This document shows, piece after piece, positions 42,940-51,774 of a DNA stretch of 64,000 bases (the first letter of the stretch is position 1; each line of letters starts with the position of its first letter). This stretch comes from JBDHWI01 sp964590135 (lineage in GTDB: Bacteria > Chloroflexota > Anaerolineae > J036 > Brachytrichaceae). Location of the stretch: the NCBI GenBank assembly GCA_964590135.1, contig CAZPVX010000020.1, positions 1-64,000 on the forward strand. Direction: 5' to 3'. A program made the translations under genes and the position numbers. The notes below the pieces were generated by a model that did no database searches, was not told the origin of the DNA, and saw only the letters and a list, made by a program, of their open reading frames with translations.

Positions 42940-45177
42940 TCACTCGGCAATCAGCCGGTCAACGACGACCTGGCGAAATTCTGGCGACAGGCTGGCGAAG
43001 TAGGCGCTGAAGCCGGTCACGCGCACCACAAGATCGGGATATTTCTCGGGATCCTTGTGCGCTTCCAACACCTTCCGCGCATCCATCACGTTCATGTTGA
43101 TCTGCGTGCCGCCGAGGTTGAAGTGCGTGCGAATGAGGTTGGCCACCAGATCCACGCCGCCCTCGTCCTTGGTGATGCCCGGGTCAAGTTCCATCTGCAT
43201 CGGCGCAGTGTTGCCCCAGCCAGGCTGCACGCCGGCGATTGCCACCGCCATGGCCGTCGGCGCGCCATCCTTGCGGAAGCCAGGGTCGGGGTTCGAGCCG
43301 TGAGAGATGGGATCACCGTTGCGGCGGCCATTCGGCGTTGCGCCGAGCGTCTTGCCCATCGCCAATGTGCTGGCCCACGAGAACAACCCTGGCACCATGT
43401 TAAAGCCCGCCGGCGTTGGCTTCGCCTTCACCATGTCAGTGAACATGCGGCTGATGCGCAGCGCATAGTCGTCGGCCAGCGAACCGCCGCTGCCATAGCG
43501 CGGGATGCTCTTCATCATGAGCCGCGCGCGCTCGCCATCGACGCCGGCCCAGTTGCTGTCGAGCCGGCTCATCAACTGTTGCCACGTCATGCGCCCTTCC
43601 TGCACCACGCGCTGCGCAATCGCCGCAAACGAGTCGGCCACCGTCGCCAGCGCCGAGCCGTCCAGACACAGGTTATAGAACTCCACGCCGCCGTGCGAGG
43701 CATCTTCACCTCTTTCAATCGGACCATGGCATAGCAGATCGAGCACCAGCTCGGGGAAGACCTGATGCATGTGATCCATGTGGTAATCGAGGCTGGCGGC
43801 GATGCCATCAATGGCTAACTGCAAATGCTTTTCAAAGCGCGACCACAGTTCTTCCATGTTCGGCGTCACCTGCGGATCGTCCATCATCTCACGCAGGGCC
43901 ACATCGAACACCACTGCGAAGTTCACCCGCACGCAGTCGTTCACCGTGTATTCGCGGCCAGGGATGGCCGACCAGTGGCAGCCGGAATAGGCGCGCAGCC
44001 GCGCGGCATCCGCCGGCACGCCGTTGCGCATAATGCCCTTCGTCGTCTCATCGATGCCGAGGAACTTCGGCACGCCGCATTTGTCTTCAAACAGGATCTC
44101 CACGCCGCGCGTGAGCAGCCAATCCGGCACGTCCTTGCCGACGCACACGCCGACGTTGGCCGGAATGCGCAGCTTGTGCGCCGCTTCGAGGATGAGGAAC
44201 GATAAGTCGCTCGTCACATCATCGCCGTTTGCATCCGGTCCCCCAAGTTGCAGATAGGCTGTATCGCGCACGAGCAGGCACGCGATGAAGAACTCGGCTT
44301 CCTCCTCGGTCAGCAGATCGAGGCGCATATCCCGGTCGTAAAACGGCTGCAATACCTTGTCGAGCGCGCCCATCGAGCCGCTGCCGTTGAACATGCGCGC
44401 CGCAATCTGATACCACAGGATCCACTGGCACGCCTCGCGGAAGTTCGAAGGCGGCGCATGCACGAGGCGCCGGTTGACATCGGCCATCGCTTCAAGATTC
44501 TCACGCAACTGCGGATTGGTTTCCGCGCTGCTCAATTGCTCAGCAGCCTGCGCAGTGCGGCCAATCCAATCCTGCATCCCCAGCACGACATCTTCGAGGC
44601 CGGCGTAGAAATCGGCCTTCTCCAACCCATGCTGCGCGCGATTCTCGCGGATTTTCTTCAGCAGCCCGCCCCACCCCAATTGCAAGCCAATCGCCAGATC
44701 CTGGCAGAAGTGCTGGCTCGCGCCGATGCCGGGCAGCAGTTGATACTTCTCAATCACGGGGCGCAAGTGCGCGTAGTCGAAATCAGGATTCCAGCCTGGC
44801 TTGCGATATGAATTGAAGTTGACCATGTAGCCGCCGGCAAGCGCGCTGACCGGGTCGATATAGGTCGGATGCACTTCGAGCAGCCGGCGGAAATTAGCCC
44901 CGACCGCCCGCGGCCCAAAGAAGCCGCCACTGGGATGATTCGGCTCGGGCGTGAAGTCTTTGAGCAGCACATCGGTGATAGGCATGCCGGATGTGCTGAT
45001 AGTCTGCACGATCTTGCGCTTCTCCGCCGGCGGCAAAATCAACGCCCAGTCGTCATGATCCATCGAGCCGACCACCTGTTGCTTCTCGCGGGTTTGCTGC
45101 ATCTTGATCTCGCGCAGCAGGTCGATGCGTTCAGCAAAGGTCAGTTCAGCGTGCAGTGCAGTGATAGGTGTTTCCAT
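42940..45177 (-). CDS. Glycyl radical enzyme of unknown substrate (pyruvate formate-lyase superfamily)
   Basis: 745 aa. Radical site RVTGFSAYFASLSPE with Gly722. The active-site loop YSGCHWSAIPG carries the thiyl Cys400. Other family marks are HGPIERGED, GGVEFYNL, DSFAAIAQ and TPNGRRNGDPISHGS. Eliminase and decarboxylase relatives (glycerol dehydratase, CutC, HPAD, HypD) have G-C-V-E, the Glu acting as base; PFL has C-C. Here the motif is G-C-H-W, so neither chemistry can be assumed. The activase gene is 20 bp upstream in the same operon, and an AGGAGT ribosome-binding site precedes this start. Anaerobic or microaerobic function is inferred. Confidence 0.9.
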   Translation of the reverse strand: METPITALHAELTFAERIDLLREIKMQQTREKQQVVGSMDHDDWALILPPAEKRKIVQTISTSGMPITDVLLKDFTPEPNHPSGGFFGPRAVGANFRRLLEVHPTYIDPVSALAGGYMVNFNSYRKPGWNPDFDYAHLRPVIEKYQLLPGIGASQHFCQDLAIGLQLGWGGLLKKIRENRAQHGLEKADFYAGLEDVVLGMQDWIGRTAQAAEQLSSAETNPQLRENLEAMADVNRRLVHAPPSNFREACQWILWYQIAARMFNGSGSMGALDKVLQPFYDRDMRLDLLTEEEAEFFIACLLVRDTAYLQLGGPDANGDDVTSDLSFLILEAAHKLRIPANVGVCVGKDVPDWLLTRGVEILFEDKCGVPKFLGIDETTKGIMRNGVPADAARLRAYSGCHWSAIPGREYTVNDCVRVNFAVVFDVALREMMDDPQVTPNMEELWSRFEKHLQLAIDGIAASLDYHMDHMHQVFPELVLDLLCHGPIERGEDASHGGVEFYNLCLDGSALATVADSFAAIAQRVVQEGRMTWQQLMSRLDSNWAGVDGERARLMMKSIPRYGSGGSLADDYALRISRMFTDMVKAKPTPAGFNMVPGLFSWASTLAMGKTLGATPNGRRNGDPISHGSNPDPGFRKDGAPTAMAVAIAGVQPGWGNTAPMQMELDPGITKDEGGVDLVANLIRTHFNLGGTQINMNVMDARKVLEAHKDPEKYPDLVVRVTGFSAYFASLSPEFRQVVVDRLIAE

Positions 45178-45197
45178 CAGATTACTCCTGTGCGTCG

Positions 45198-46139
45198 CTA
45201 AGCCTGACAGGCCAGCGAAAACCGGTCGAGGTTCGCAATCACATTCAACTCGTGCATTCTGGCTTTGGAAAGGGGCTTGAGGCTGGCGGCGCGATTGTCG
45301 AGGCCGAGGCTGGTGTATTTATCGCCGGCCAATTGGTGAAACGGCAGCAATTCGTAGCGGATGGGCGCCAGATTGCCAGCGCACCTGCGCTGCTCGATCA
45401 ACTGCTGCACATGCGCCGCGATCGCCGCAATCTCATCATCCTGATCATTCACGGTGGGGATGACCGGCGTGCGGAACAAAATCGGCTTGTCGGTTTGCAC
45501 AAAGCGCTGTGCCGTCTCCAGCGGGCGCGCATTCGACACGCCAGTGCCCCAGCGATGCTTGGCATCATCCATCTGCTTCAAGTCCATCATCACCAGGTCG
45601 ATGAAGGGCAGCGCCGGTTCGACAAAGCTCCAGGGGTAATTGCCGGCGGTTTCGATGGCAGTGTGGAGCCCCTCAGCCTTGCAGCGCGCCAGAATCTCGC
45701 GCGCAAATTCCGGTTGCAGCATCGGCTCGCCGCCGGAGAGCGTCACGCCGCCACCCGATTGCGCATAGAAGGCGCGGTCACGCAGCACTTCTTCCATCAC
45801 GGCATCCACGCCAGTCTCGCGACCTGCCAGCGTCATCGCGCCGGCGAAGCACTGCTCCACACACAGGCCGCAGGCAGTGCAGCGATCGCGATCCAGCACG
45901 CGCGCGCCATCAAGGATGAAACGAGCCTCCTCTGGGCAAACGCGAACGCACTCATTGCAATCGATGCACTTGGCAGGATGCAACTGGATTTCAGAGCCCG
46001 AGCGGATGCCTTCGGGGTTGTGACACCAGAAGCAATGCAGCGAACAGCCCTTGAGAAAAACGGTCGTGCGAATGCCCGGCCCGTCATGGATGGAGAAGCG
46101 TTGGATATTAAAAACAATCCCCTGCGCAGCATCACGCAT
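45198..46139 (-). CDS. Glycyl-radical enzyme activase (radical SAM)
   Basis: 313 aa, start MRDAAQGIVFNIQRFS; an in-frame ATG at 46178 is less typical. The radical-SAM cluster Cys32-X3-Cys36-X2-Cys39 lies in GCSLHCFWCHNPEG. A ferredoxin-like insert has two more 4Cys sets, at 58/61/64/68 and 87/90/93/97, as in activases of dehydratase/decarboxylase-type enzymes but not of PFL. TLSGGEPMLQ and VMMDLKQMD follow. It installs the Gly722 radical on the downstream enzyme. The activase gene is transcribed first. Confidence 0.93.
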   Translation of the reverse strand: MRDAAQGIVFNIQRFSIHDGPGIRTTVFLKGCSLHCFWCHNPEGIRSGSEIQLHPAKCIDCNECVRVCPEEARFILDGARVLDRDRCTACGLCVEQCFAGAMTLAGRETGVDAVMEEVLRDRAFYAQSGGGVTLSGGEPMLQPEFAREILARCKAEGLHTAIETAGNYPWSFVEPALPFIDLVMMDLKQMDDAKHRWGTGVSNARPLETAQRFVQTDKPILFRTPVIPTVNDQDDEIAAIAAHVQQLIEQRRCAGNLAPIRYELLPFHQLAGDKYTSLGLDNRAASLKPLSKARMHELNVIANLDRFSLACQA

Positions 46140-46578
46140 GTGTGCAACCTGACCTCGCCGGCGCGGGCAATGCGCCATCGCGCCGGCAACATGGCTGGTG
46201 TTTCACGCCATTGTAGAGATGGGATGCGCCGGTGTATCGGCCAAGTGGCTAGTTCAAAATGACAGAAATCGCTGATGGCTTCGAGCAAATATGAATTTCA
46301 TGCAGGTTTGCAAGATTCACGGACATGAATGTCCGCGCCAGGGTTCCCATGCAGTTGCGTTGCGCACAAGCGGTTCTACCATTCATGCATGACTATCAGC
46401 CAGGCCAGACCCGCGCCCGACAGCGCCGTTGCCGCTGACGCGCTATTTTTGGAAGCCAGGAAACTTGTCAGTCCTCCGGGAAAATCATCCGGCGCGGCGC
46501 TGAACAAGCGCGCCGCAAAATCAACATGACCCCATTCACTGGCTCGCCTCCTTTTTCTGCGCCACAATAGACCCGTCC
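46140..46578. promoter_or_regulatory. 440-bp divergent intergenic region
   Basis: It separates the activase/glycyl radical operon (minus) from the ABC exporter operon (plus). It holds the palindrome CGGACAT-GA-ATGTCCG (46320-46335), a possible operator, and a CACAAT box at 46563-46568, 10 nt before the exporter ATG. A 66-codon plus-strand frame (46329-46529) shows no recognisable protein feature. I see no riboswitch or tRNA. Confidence 0.45.
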
Positions 46579-48357
46579 ATGTCACACATCCGAAAGCTTT
46601 TTCATTTCATCAAGCCCTACTGGCTGCTGGCTGCGCTGTCGCTGGTCACGCTCACAGTCATGGTTTTTCTCGATCTGTCGATCCCCCGTCTGATTCAGCG
46701 CATCATCGACCAGGGCATCAACAAGAGCGACATGGCGGTGGTGACGCAGACGGCCGTCATTATGCTTGTCGTCTCGGCACTCACCACCCTCATCGCCATT
46801 GCGAACAACATCTTCTCGGTGCGCGTCGGCGAGGGCGTGGCGCGCGATTTGCGCGAAGCGCTCTTCCTCAAGCTGCAAACCTTCTCGCATGGCAACCTCG
46901 ACCGCATGAACACCGGCCAGTTGATCGTGCGGCTGACCAGCGACGTGAATGCGCTCAAGCAACTCACGCAAATTACGCTGCGCATCGGCACGCGCGCGCC
47001 GTTGATGATGATCGGCAGCTTGATTCTGATGTTTGCCACCGACTCGCGGCTGGCGCTGACGCTGCTGCCGCTGCTAGTTGTGACGTCGGTCATCATCGTG
47101 GTGTTTGTGGCGCGCATGGAGCCATTGTTCCTGAGCGTGCAGCAAAAGCTGGACCGGCTGAACAGCGTGCTGCAGGAGAACATCGCCGGCGTGCGCGTGG
47201 TGAAGGCCTACGTGCGCGATGACTTTGAGGGTGCGCGGTTCGAGGCTTCGAATGAAGACCTGGCCCAGCGCGCCATCCGCGTGATGCGCTTCATGTCGGC
47301 GATGGGGCCGGCGCTCACCATGTGCGTCAACTTCGGCATGATCGTGGTGATCTACTCCGGCGGCTTGCAAGCCATCAGCGGCGATCTCACCGTCGGTCAG
47401 GTGGTCGCCTTTGTCAACTATCTGCTCACCACCATGCAGCCGCTGATCATGATGACGATGCTGTCAAATGTATGGGCCGCCGGCATTGCCTCAGCCAAGC
47501 GCATCGACGAGATATTCGACACCGTGCCAGAGGTTCAGGATGTGCCAGATGCAGCTGTGCTGCCGGCAGCAGCACAGCCGCGCGTGACCTTCGAAAATGT
47601 GACCTTCCACTACAACGGCAATCACAACGAAGCGGCGCTGATCGATGTTCTGCTGTGCGCTGAACCGGGCAAGACGATTGCGATTCTGGGCGCAACTGGC
47701 GCCGGCAAGTCGACCCTGGTAAATCTCATTCCGCGCTTCTACAACGCGAGCGCCGGCGTGGTGAGCGTGGCCGGCGCAGACGTGCAGACAGTCACGCAAG
47801 ATTCGCTGCTCGCAAAGGTCGGCATCGTGCCGCAGGAGTCGATCCTGTTCTCCGGCAGTGTGCGCGACAACATCCGCTATGGCCGGCCCGACGCGAGTGA
47901 AGACGAGGTGATCGCCGCCGCAAAAGCCGCACAGGCGCACGAGTTCATCAGCCGCATGCCAAAAGGCTACGACACGCACATCGAGCAGCGCGGCGCAAAC
48001 CTGTCTGGCGGGCAAAAACAGCGCATGGCGATTGCCCGCGCGCTGTTGATGCAGCCCGATATTTTGATCCTCGATGACAGCACCAGCGCCGTCGATGTGG
48101 AGACGGAGACGAAAATCCAGGAGGCGATGGAGGCGACGCGCCACAAGCGCACCACCTTCGTGGTGGCGCAACGCATCAGCACCGTGCTGAAGGCCGACAA
48201 GATCATCGTGATCGATGAGGGGCGCATCGTGGCCGAAGGCACGCATCGCGAGTTGCTGGCGAGCAGCCCGATCTATCAGGAAATCTATGAATCACAGTTG
48301 GGCGGCGGGCCGCAACTGGATGTGATGGGCAACGGCAAAGCAGAGGTGGCGGCATGA
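46579..48357 (+). CDS. ABC exporter half-transporter with degenerate ATP site (heterodimer subunit 1)
   Basis: 592 aa. Six-TM ABC_membrane domain (about 10-300), then a nucleotide-binding domain: Walker A GATGAGKST (371-379), signature LSGGQ (475-479), Walker B ILILDD. Here Asp500 replaces the catalytic Glu. In BmrC/D- and TM287/288-type heterodimers one subunit has exactly this change. The partner gene overlaps by 4 bp (ATGA). A multidrug or lipid exporter is likely; substrate unknown. A -10-like CACAAT lies 10 nt before the start. Confidence 0.92.
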   Translation: MSHIRKLFHFIKPYWLLAALSLVTLTVMVFLDLSIPRLIQRIIDQGINKSDMAVVTQTAVIMLVVSALTTLIAIANNIFSVRVGEGVARDLREALFLKLQTFSHGNLDRMNTGQLIVRLTSDVNALKQLTQITLRIGTRAPLMMIGSLILMFATDSRLALTLLPLLVVTSVIIVVFVARMEPLFLSVQQKLDRLNSVLQENIAGVRVVKAYVRDDFEGARFEASNEDLAQRAIRVMRFMSAMGPALTMCVNFGMIVVIYSGGLQAISGDLTVGQVVAFVNYLLTTMQPLIMMTMLSNVWAAGIASAKRIDEIFDTVPEVQDVPDAAVLPAAAQPRVTFENVTFHYNGNHNEAALIDVLLCAEPGKTIAILGATGAGKSTLVNLIPRFYNASAGVVSVAGADVQTVTQDSLLAKVGIVPQESILFSGSVRDNIRYGRPDASEDEVIAAAKAAQAHEFISRMPKGYDTHIEQRGANLSGGQKQRMAIARALLMQPDILILDDSTSAVDVETETKIQEAMEATRHKRTTFVVAQRISTVLKADKIIVIDEGRIVAEGTHRELLASSPIYQEIYESQLGGGPQLDVMGNGKAEVAA

Positions 48358-50189
48358 CCATGCAATCCTCACAACGCGGCGGACAGCAGGAAACGCCGGC
48401 GCGCGCATCCATGCATCGCGGCCCGGGTTTTGGCCGGTCGATCGAACGGGCGAAGAATCCGCGCAGCACGATGCTGCGGCTGGTGCCATTCTTTGCGCCG
48501 TTCAAGGCCAAGCTGATGGTCGTGCTTCTCTTTGTGATTGGCTATTCGCTGCTGGGGCTGGCCGGCCCCTATCTCATGGGCGTTGCCATCGATCAGTTCA
48601 TCCTCGCCAAACGCGTGGATGGGTTGGCGCGCATCGCGCTGATCATGCTGGCGGCATTTGTCGCGGTCAACACGTTCACGCTGCTGTCGAGCTGGCTGAT
48701 GGCCGGCATCTCGCAGCGCGCGCTGAAGGCCATGCGCACATATCTGTTCACGCATTTGCAGCGGCTGCCGCTGTCATTTTTCGATCAGCGCCCCGCCGGC
48801 GAGCTCATGAGCCGGCTGACCAACGACATCGATGCCATCAACCAGGCCGTCTCGCAGAACATCACCTCGCTCATCGCCAGCGTGCTGTCGATGGCCGGCA
48901 TCCTCATCGCCATGTTCGTGCTGGATTGGTGGCTGGCGCTGGCATCACTGCTGGTCGTGCCGATCATGTTGTGGTTCACCACCTTCGTGGCGAAATACAC
49001 GCGGCGCGGCTTTCAGCGCTTGCAAAAAGACCTCGGCATGCTCAACGGCGTGATGGAGGAGAGCATCAGCGGGCAGCGCGTGGTGAAGGCCTTCCGCCGC
49101 AATAGCGCGGTGGTCGCGCAATTTCGCGAGAGCAATCAGGCCGTATATGAAGCCGGCGTGTATGCCAATACCTACGCCCTGTTGCTGATGCCGCTCACTG
49201 GCGTGCTGGGCAACTTGTTCGTGATTGTGCTGGCCGGCCTCGGCAGCGTCCTCGCGCTGCAGGGGCTGGTCACTGTCGGCGTCATCGCCACCTTCATCAA
49301 CTACAGCCAGAACTTCATCGGTCCGCTGCGCCAGTTGTCGATGCTCTACAACACGCTGCAGGCCGCGCTGGCCGGCGCAGAGCGCGTGTTCGAGGTGCTG
49401 GACACGCCGGCGGAAGTCGACGCGCCGAATGCCGCACCGATCCAGAGCATGCACGGACATGTGAAGTTCGACGCAGTGCAGTTTTCATACAAGCCGGGTG
49501 TGCCGGTGCTGAAGGATATGACATTGGAGGCGAAGGCCGGCGAGACCTTCGCGCTGGTCGGGCCGACCGGCGCCGGCAAGACCACCATCATCAACCTGCT
49601 TACCCGCTTCTACGAAATCGACGCCGGCGAAATCACAATCGACGGGCGCGACATCCGCGACATGCAGAAGGATGACCTGCGCCGCAAGCTCGGTCTGGTG
49701 CTGCAAGACACCTATCTGTTCAGCAACACGGTGATGGAGAACATCCGCTATGGCCGGCTGGATGCGACCGACGAGGAGGTGATGGAGGCGGCGCGGCTCG
49801 CAGATGCCGATCACTTCATTCACCTGCTGCCCGATGGCTACCAGACGCTGCTCTCGGAGCGCGCCAGCAACCTGAGCCAGGGGCAGCGCCAGTTGCTGGC
49901 CATCGCGCGCGCCATCCTGGCCGACCCGGCCATCCTGATTCTGGACGAAGCGACGAGCAGCGTGGATACGCGCACCGAAGCGCGCATCCAGAAATCGCTG
50001 CTGCGGCTGATGGAGGGCCGGACGAGCTTCGTGATTGCGCACCGCCTCAGCACGATCCGCGATGCAAATCAGGTGCTGGTGATCAACAACGGCGAGATTG
50101 TGGAGCAAGGCACGCACCAGCAACTGCTGGACAAACGCGGCTTTTATCACCATCTCTACATCAGCCAGTTCAAGGGGCAGGCGATTTAG
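48354..50189 (+). CDS. ABC exporter half-transporter with canonical Walker B (heterodimer subunit 2)
   Basis: 611 aa. An N-terminal extension of about 40 residues, a six-TM domain (about 45-345), Walker A GPTGAGKTT (403-411), an altered signature LSQGQ (507-511), and Walker B ILILDE with intact catalytic Glu532. The altered signature faces the degenerate Walker B of the partner, so one of the two composite ATP sites should be inactive or slow. The start overlaps the stop of subunit 1 by 4 bp, giving coupled 1:1 translation. Confidence 0.92.
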   Translation: MTMQSSQRGGQQETPARASMHRGPGFGRSIERAKNPRSTMLRLVPFFAPFKAKLMVVLLFVIGYSLLGLAGPYLMGVAIDQFILAKRVDGLARIALIMLAAFVAVNTFTLLSSWLMAGISQRALKAMRTYLFTHLQRLPLSFFDQRPAGELMSRLTNDIDAINQAVSQNITSLIASVLSMAGILIAMFVLDWWLALASLLVVPIMLWFTTFVAKYTRRGFQRLQKDLGMLNGVMEESISGQRVVKAFRRNSAVVAQFRESNQAVYEAGVYANTYALLLMPLTGVLGNLFVIVLAGLGSVLALQGLVTVGVIATFINYSQNFIGPLRQLSMLYNTLQAALAGAERVFEVLDTPAEVDAPNAAPIQSMHGHVKFDAVQFSYKPGVPVLKDMTLEAKAGETFALVGPTGAGKTTIINLLTRFYEIDAGEITIDGRDIRDMQKDDLRRKLGLVLQDTYLFSNTVMENIRYGRLDATDEEVMEAARLADADHFIHLLPDGYQTLLSERASNLSQGQRQLLAIARAILADPAILILDEATSSVDTRTEARIQKSLLRLMEGRTSFVIAHRLSTIRDANQVLVINNGEIVEQGTHQQLLDKRGFYHHLYISQFKGQAI

Positions 50190-50279
50190 CTTTGTGGTGA
50201 ACAGGCGCCCTGAACAGTTGGGTCGCCTTCGGAACGATTTCCACTCAAATACTAACGTTGAAGCGAGAAGATTTTCGGC

Positions 50280-51560
50280 ATGGAACACGAGAGGAACAGA
50301 CCGAAAGTCGTAATCGTGGGCGCCGGCTTTGGCGGGTTGCGCGCAGCGCATCGGTTGAGCAGGTTGCCGGTGGATGTGACGCTGGTCGACGCGCGCAACT
50401 ACCATACCTTTCAGCCGCTGCTCTATCAGGTGGCGACGGCTGCGCTCGACACCGAAGCCATCGCCCATAGTGTGCGCGGCATGTTCCAGCGCGAGCGCAA
50501 TGTCGCCTTTCGCATGGCTGAGGCGCAGAGCGTGGATTGGGACAATAAGCGGTTGCTTGTCGATTGTTGCGAGCCAATTCCCTTCGACTACATCCTGTTC
50601 GCCGCCGGCGCCGTCACCAATGACTTCGGCATCGAGGGCGTGGCGCAGCATACCTTTGGCCTGAAAAGCATCGAGGAGGCGGTGGCGCTGCGCAGCCATG
50701 TCATGCGCCAGTTTGAGATGGCCGATGCCGATCCTGCACGAATCGACCAGGGCGCGCTGACATTCGTGATTGTCGGTGGCGGGCCGACTGGCGTGGAGAT
50801 GGCCGGCGCGATGGTCGAATGGATCGATCGCGTGCTGCGCAAGGATTTTCCGCGCCTTGATGTCTCGCGCAGCCGCGTGATCCTGCTGGAGGCGCTCGAC
50901 AGATTGCTTGCGCCATTCGATCCAGCATTGCAAAAGCACGCGCAGGACGTACTGACCAGGCGCGGCGTGGAGGTGCGCTTGAACACGGCGGTGACGAAGG
51001 TGACGCCAGACGCCGTTCATCTCAAGGCTGGCGAGATCATCCCAACCTGCACGGTGGTTTGGGGCGCCGGCGTAAAGGCGCATCCCATTGCCGGCAAGCT
51101 GGGAGTGGAGCAAGGTCGCGGCGGCCGCATCATCGTCAACCCCGACCTCAGCATTCCGCACAAGCCCTGCGCATTTGTGATCGGCGATCTGGCGCTGGGC
51201 AAGAACCCCGATGGCTCTCCGCATCCACAATTGGCGCAGTCTGCGCTGCAAGGCGGCACACACGTGGCGAGGCAGATCGCGCGATTGATGCGCAACGAGC
51301 CAACCGAACCGATGGTCTACAAGGATCCCGGCTTCATGGCGACGATTGGCCGCAGCGCCGGCGTCGCCCAATTCCCCAACGGCTGGAAGTTCAAGGGCTT
51401 TTTCGGCTGGATCATGTGGTTGTTTCTGCACCTCTTCTTCTTGATTGGCTTCCACAACCGGCTGACGGTGTTCGTCTCGTGGGTGTATTCGTATTTCACC
51501 TACGACCGCAGCGCGCGCTTGATCTTTGCGCCGGCGGAGCAGGCACGGCAGCGATCCTAA
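50280..51560 (+). CDS. ndh: Type II NADH:quinone oxidoreductase
   Basis: 426 aa. Non-proton-pumping NADH dehydrogenase with an FAD-binding GAGFGG (15-20), then ARNYHTFQPLLYQVA typical of NDH-2. The NADH-binding motif is VIVGGGPTGVEMAG, and VWGAGVKAHP and CAFVIGDLA follow. A C-terminal hydrophobic/amphipathic anchor (GWIMWLFLHLFFLIGFHNRL) attaches it to the membrane. It feeds electrons to quinone in respiration. It is 90 bp downstream of the ABC exporter and probably separately transcribed. Confidence 0.92.
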   Translation: MEHERNRPKVVIVGAGFGGLRAAHRLSRLPVDVTLVDARNYHTFQPLLYQVATAALDTEAIAHSVRGMFQRERNVAFRMAEAQSVDWDNKRLLVDCCEPIPFDYILFAAGAVTNDFGIEGVAQHTFGLKSIEEAVALRSHVMRQFEMADADPARIDQGALTFVIVGGGPTGVEMAGAMVEWIDRVLRKDFPRLDVSRSRVILLEALDRLLAPFDPALQKHAQDVLTRRGVEVRLNTAVTKVTPDAVHLKAGEIIPTCTVVWGAGVKAHPIAGKLGVEQGRGGRIIVNPDLSIPHKPCAFVIGDLALGKNPDGSPHPQLAQSALQGGTHVARQIARLMRNEPTEPMVYKDPGFMATIGRSAGVAQFPNGWKFKGFFGWIMWLFLHLFFLIGFHNRLTVFVSWVYSYFTYDRSARLIFAPAEQARQRS

Positions 51561-51774
51561 GGCGTGTCGCGCTCGGCATGCCAGGCGCATCGATGGCGCC
51601 AGCCTGCAATCGAATTGTATTTGCTCGCTCATCGCAAATTCATTGCAGCATGGCAGCCACACATGATGCACAAAAAGTCCAGCGCAGATGGACGTTGATT
51701 TTGCGACAATCGTTCTGCGCATCAACCACGCCCGCCGCTGCAACTCTGCGCAATGCACTGGAGAACGACCCGCA

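Noticed and set aside
46329..46529. 66-codon plus-strand ORF upstream of the ABC exporter
   Set aside because: No family resemblance and no ribosome-binding site; it probably arises by chance in the intergenic region.
50203..50228. Hairpin AGGCG..CGCCT after the ABC exporter operon as a terminator
   Set aside because: Short, with a bulge and no T-tract; not convincing.
49485..51758. 757-codon minus-strand open frame
   Set aside because: Antisense to the ABC exporter subunit 2 and ndh, both unmistakable; no domain in the antisense product.
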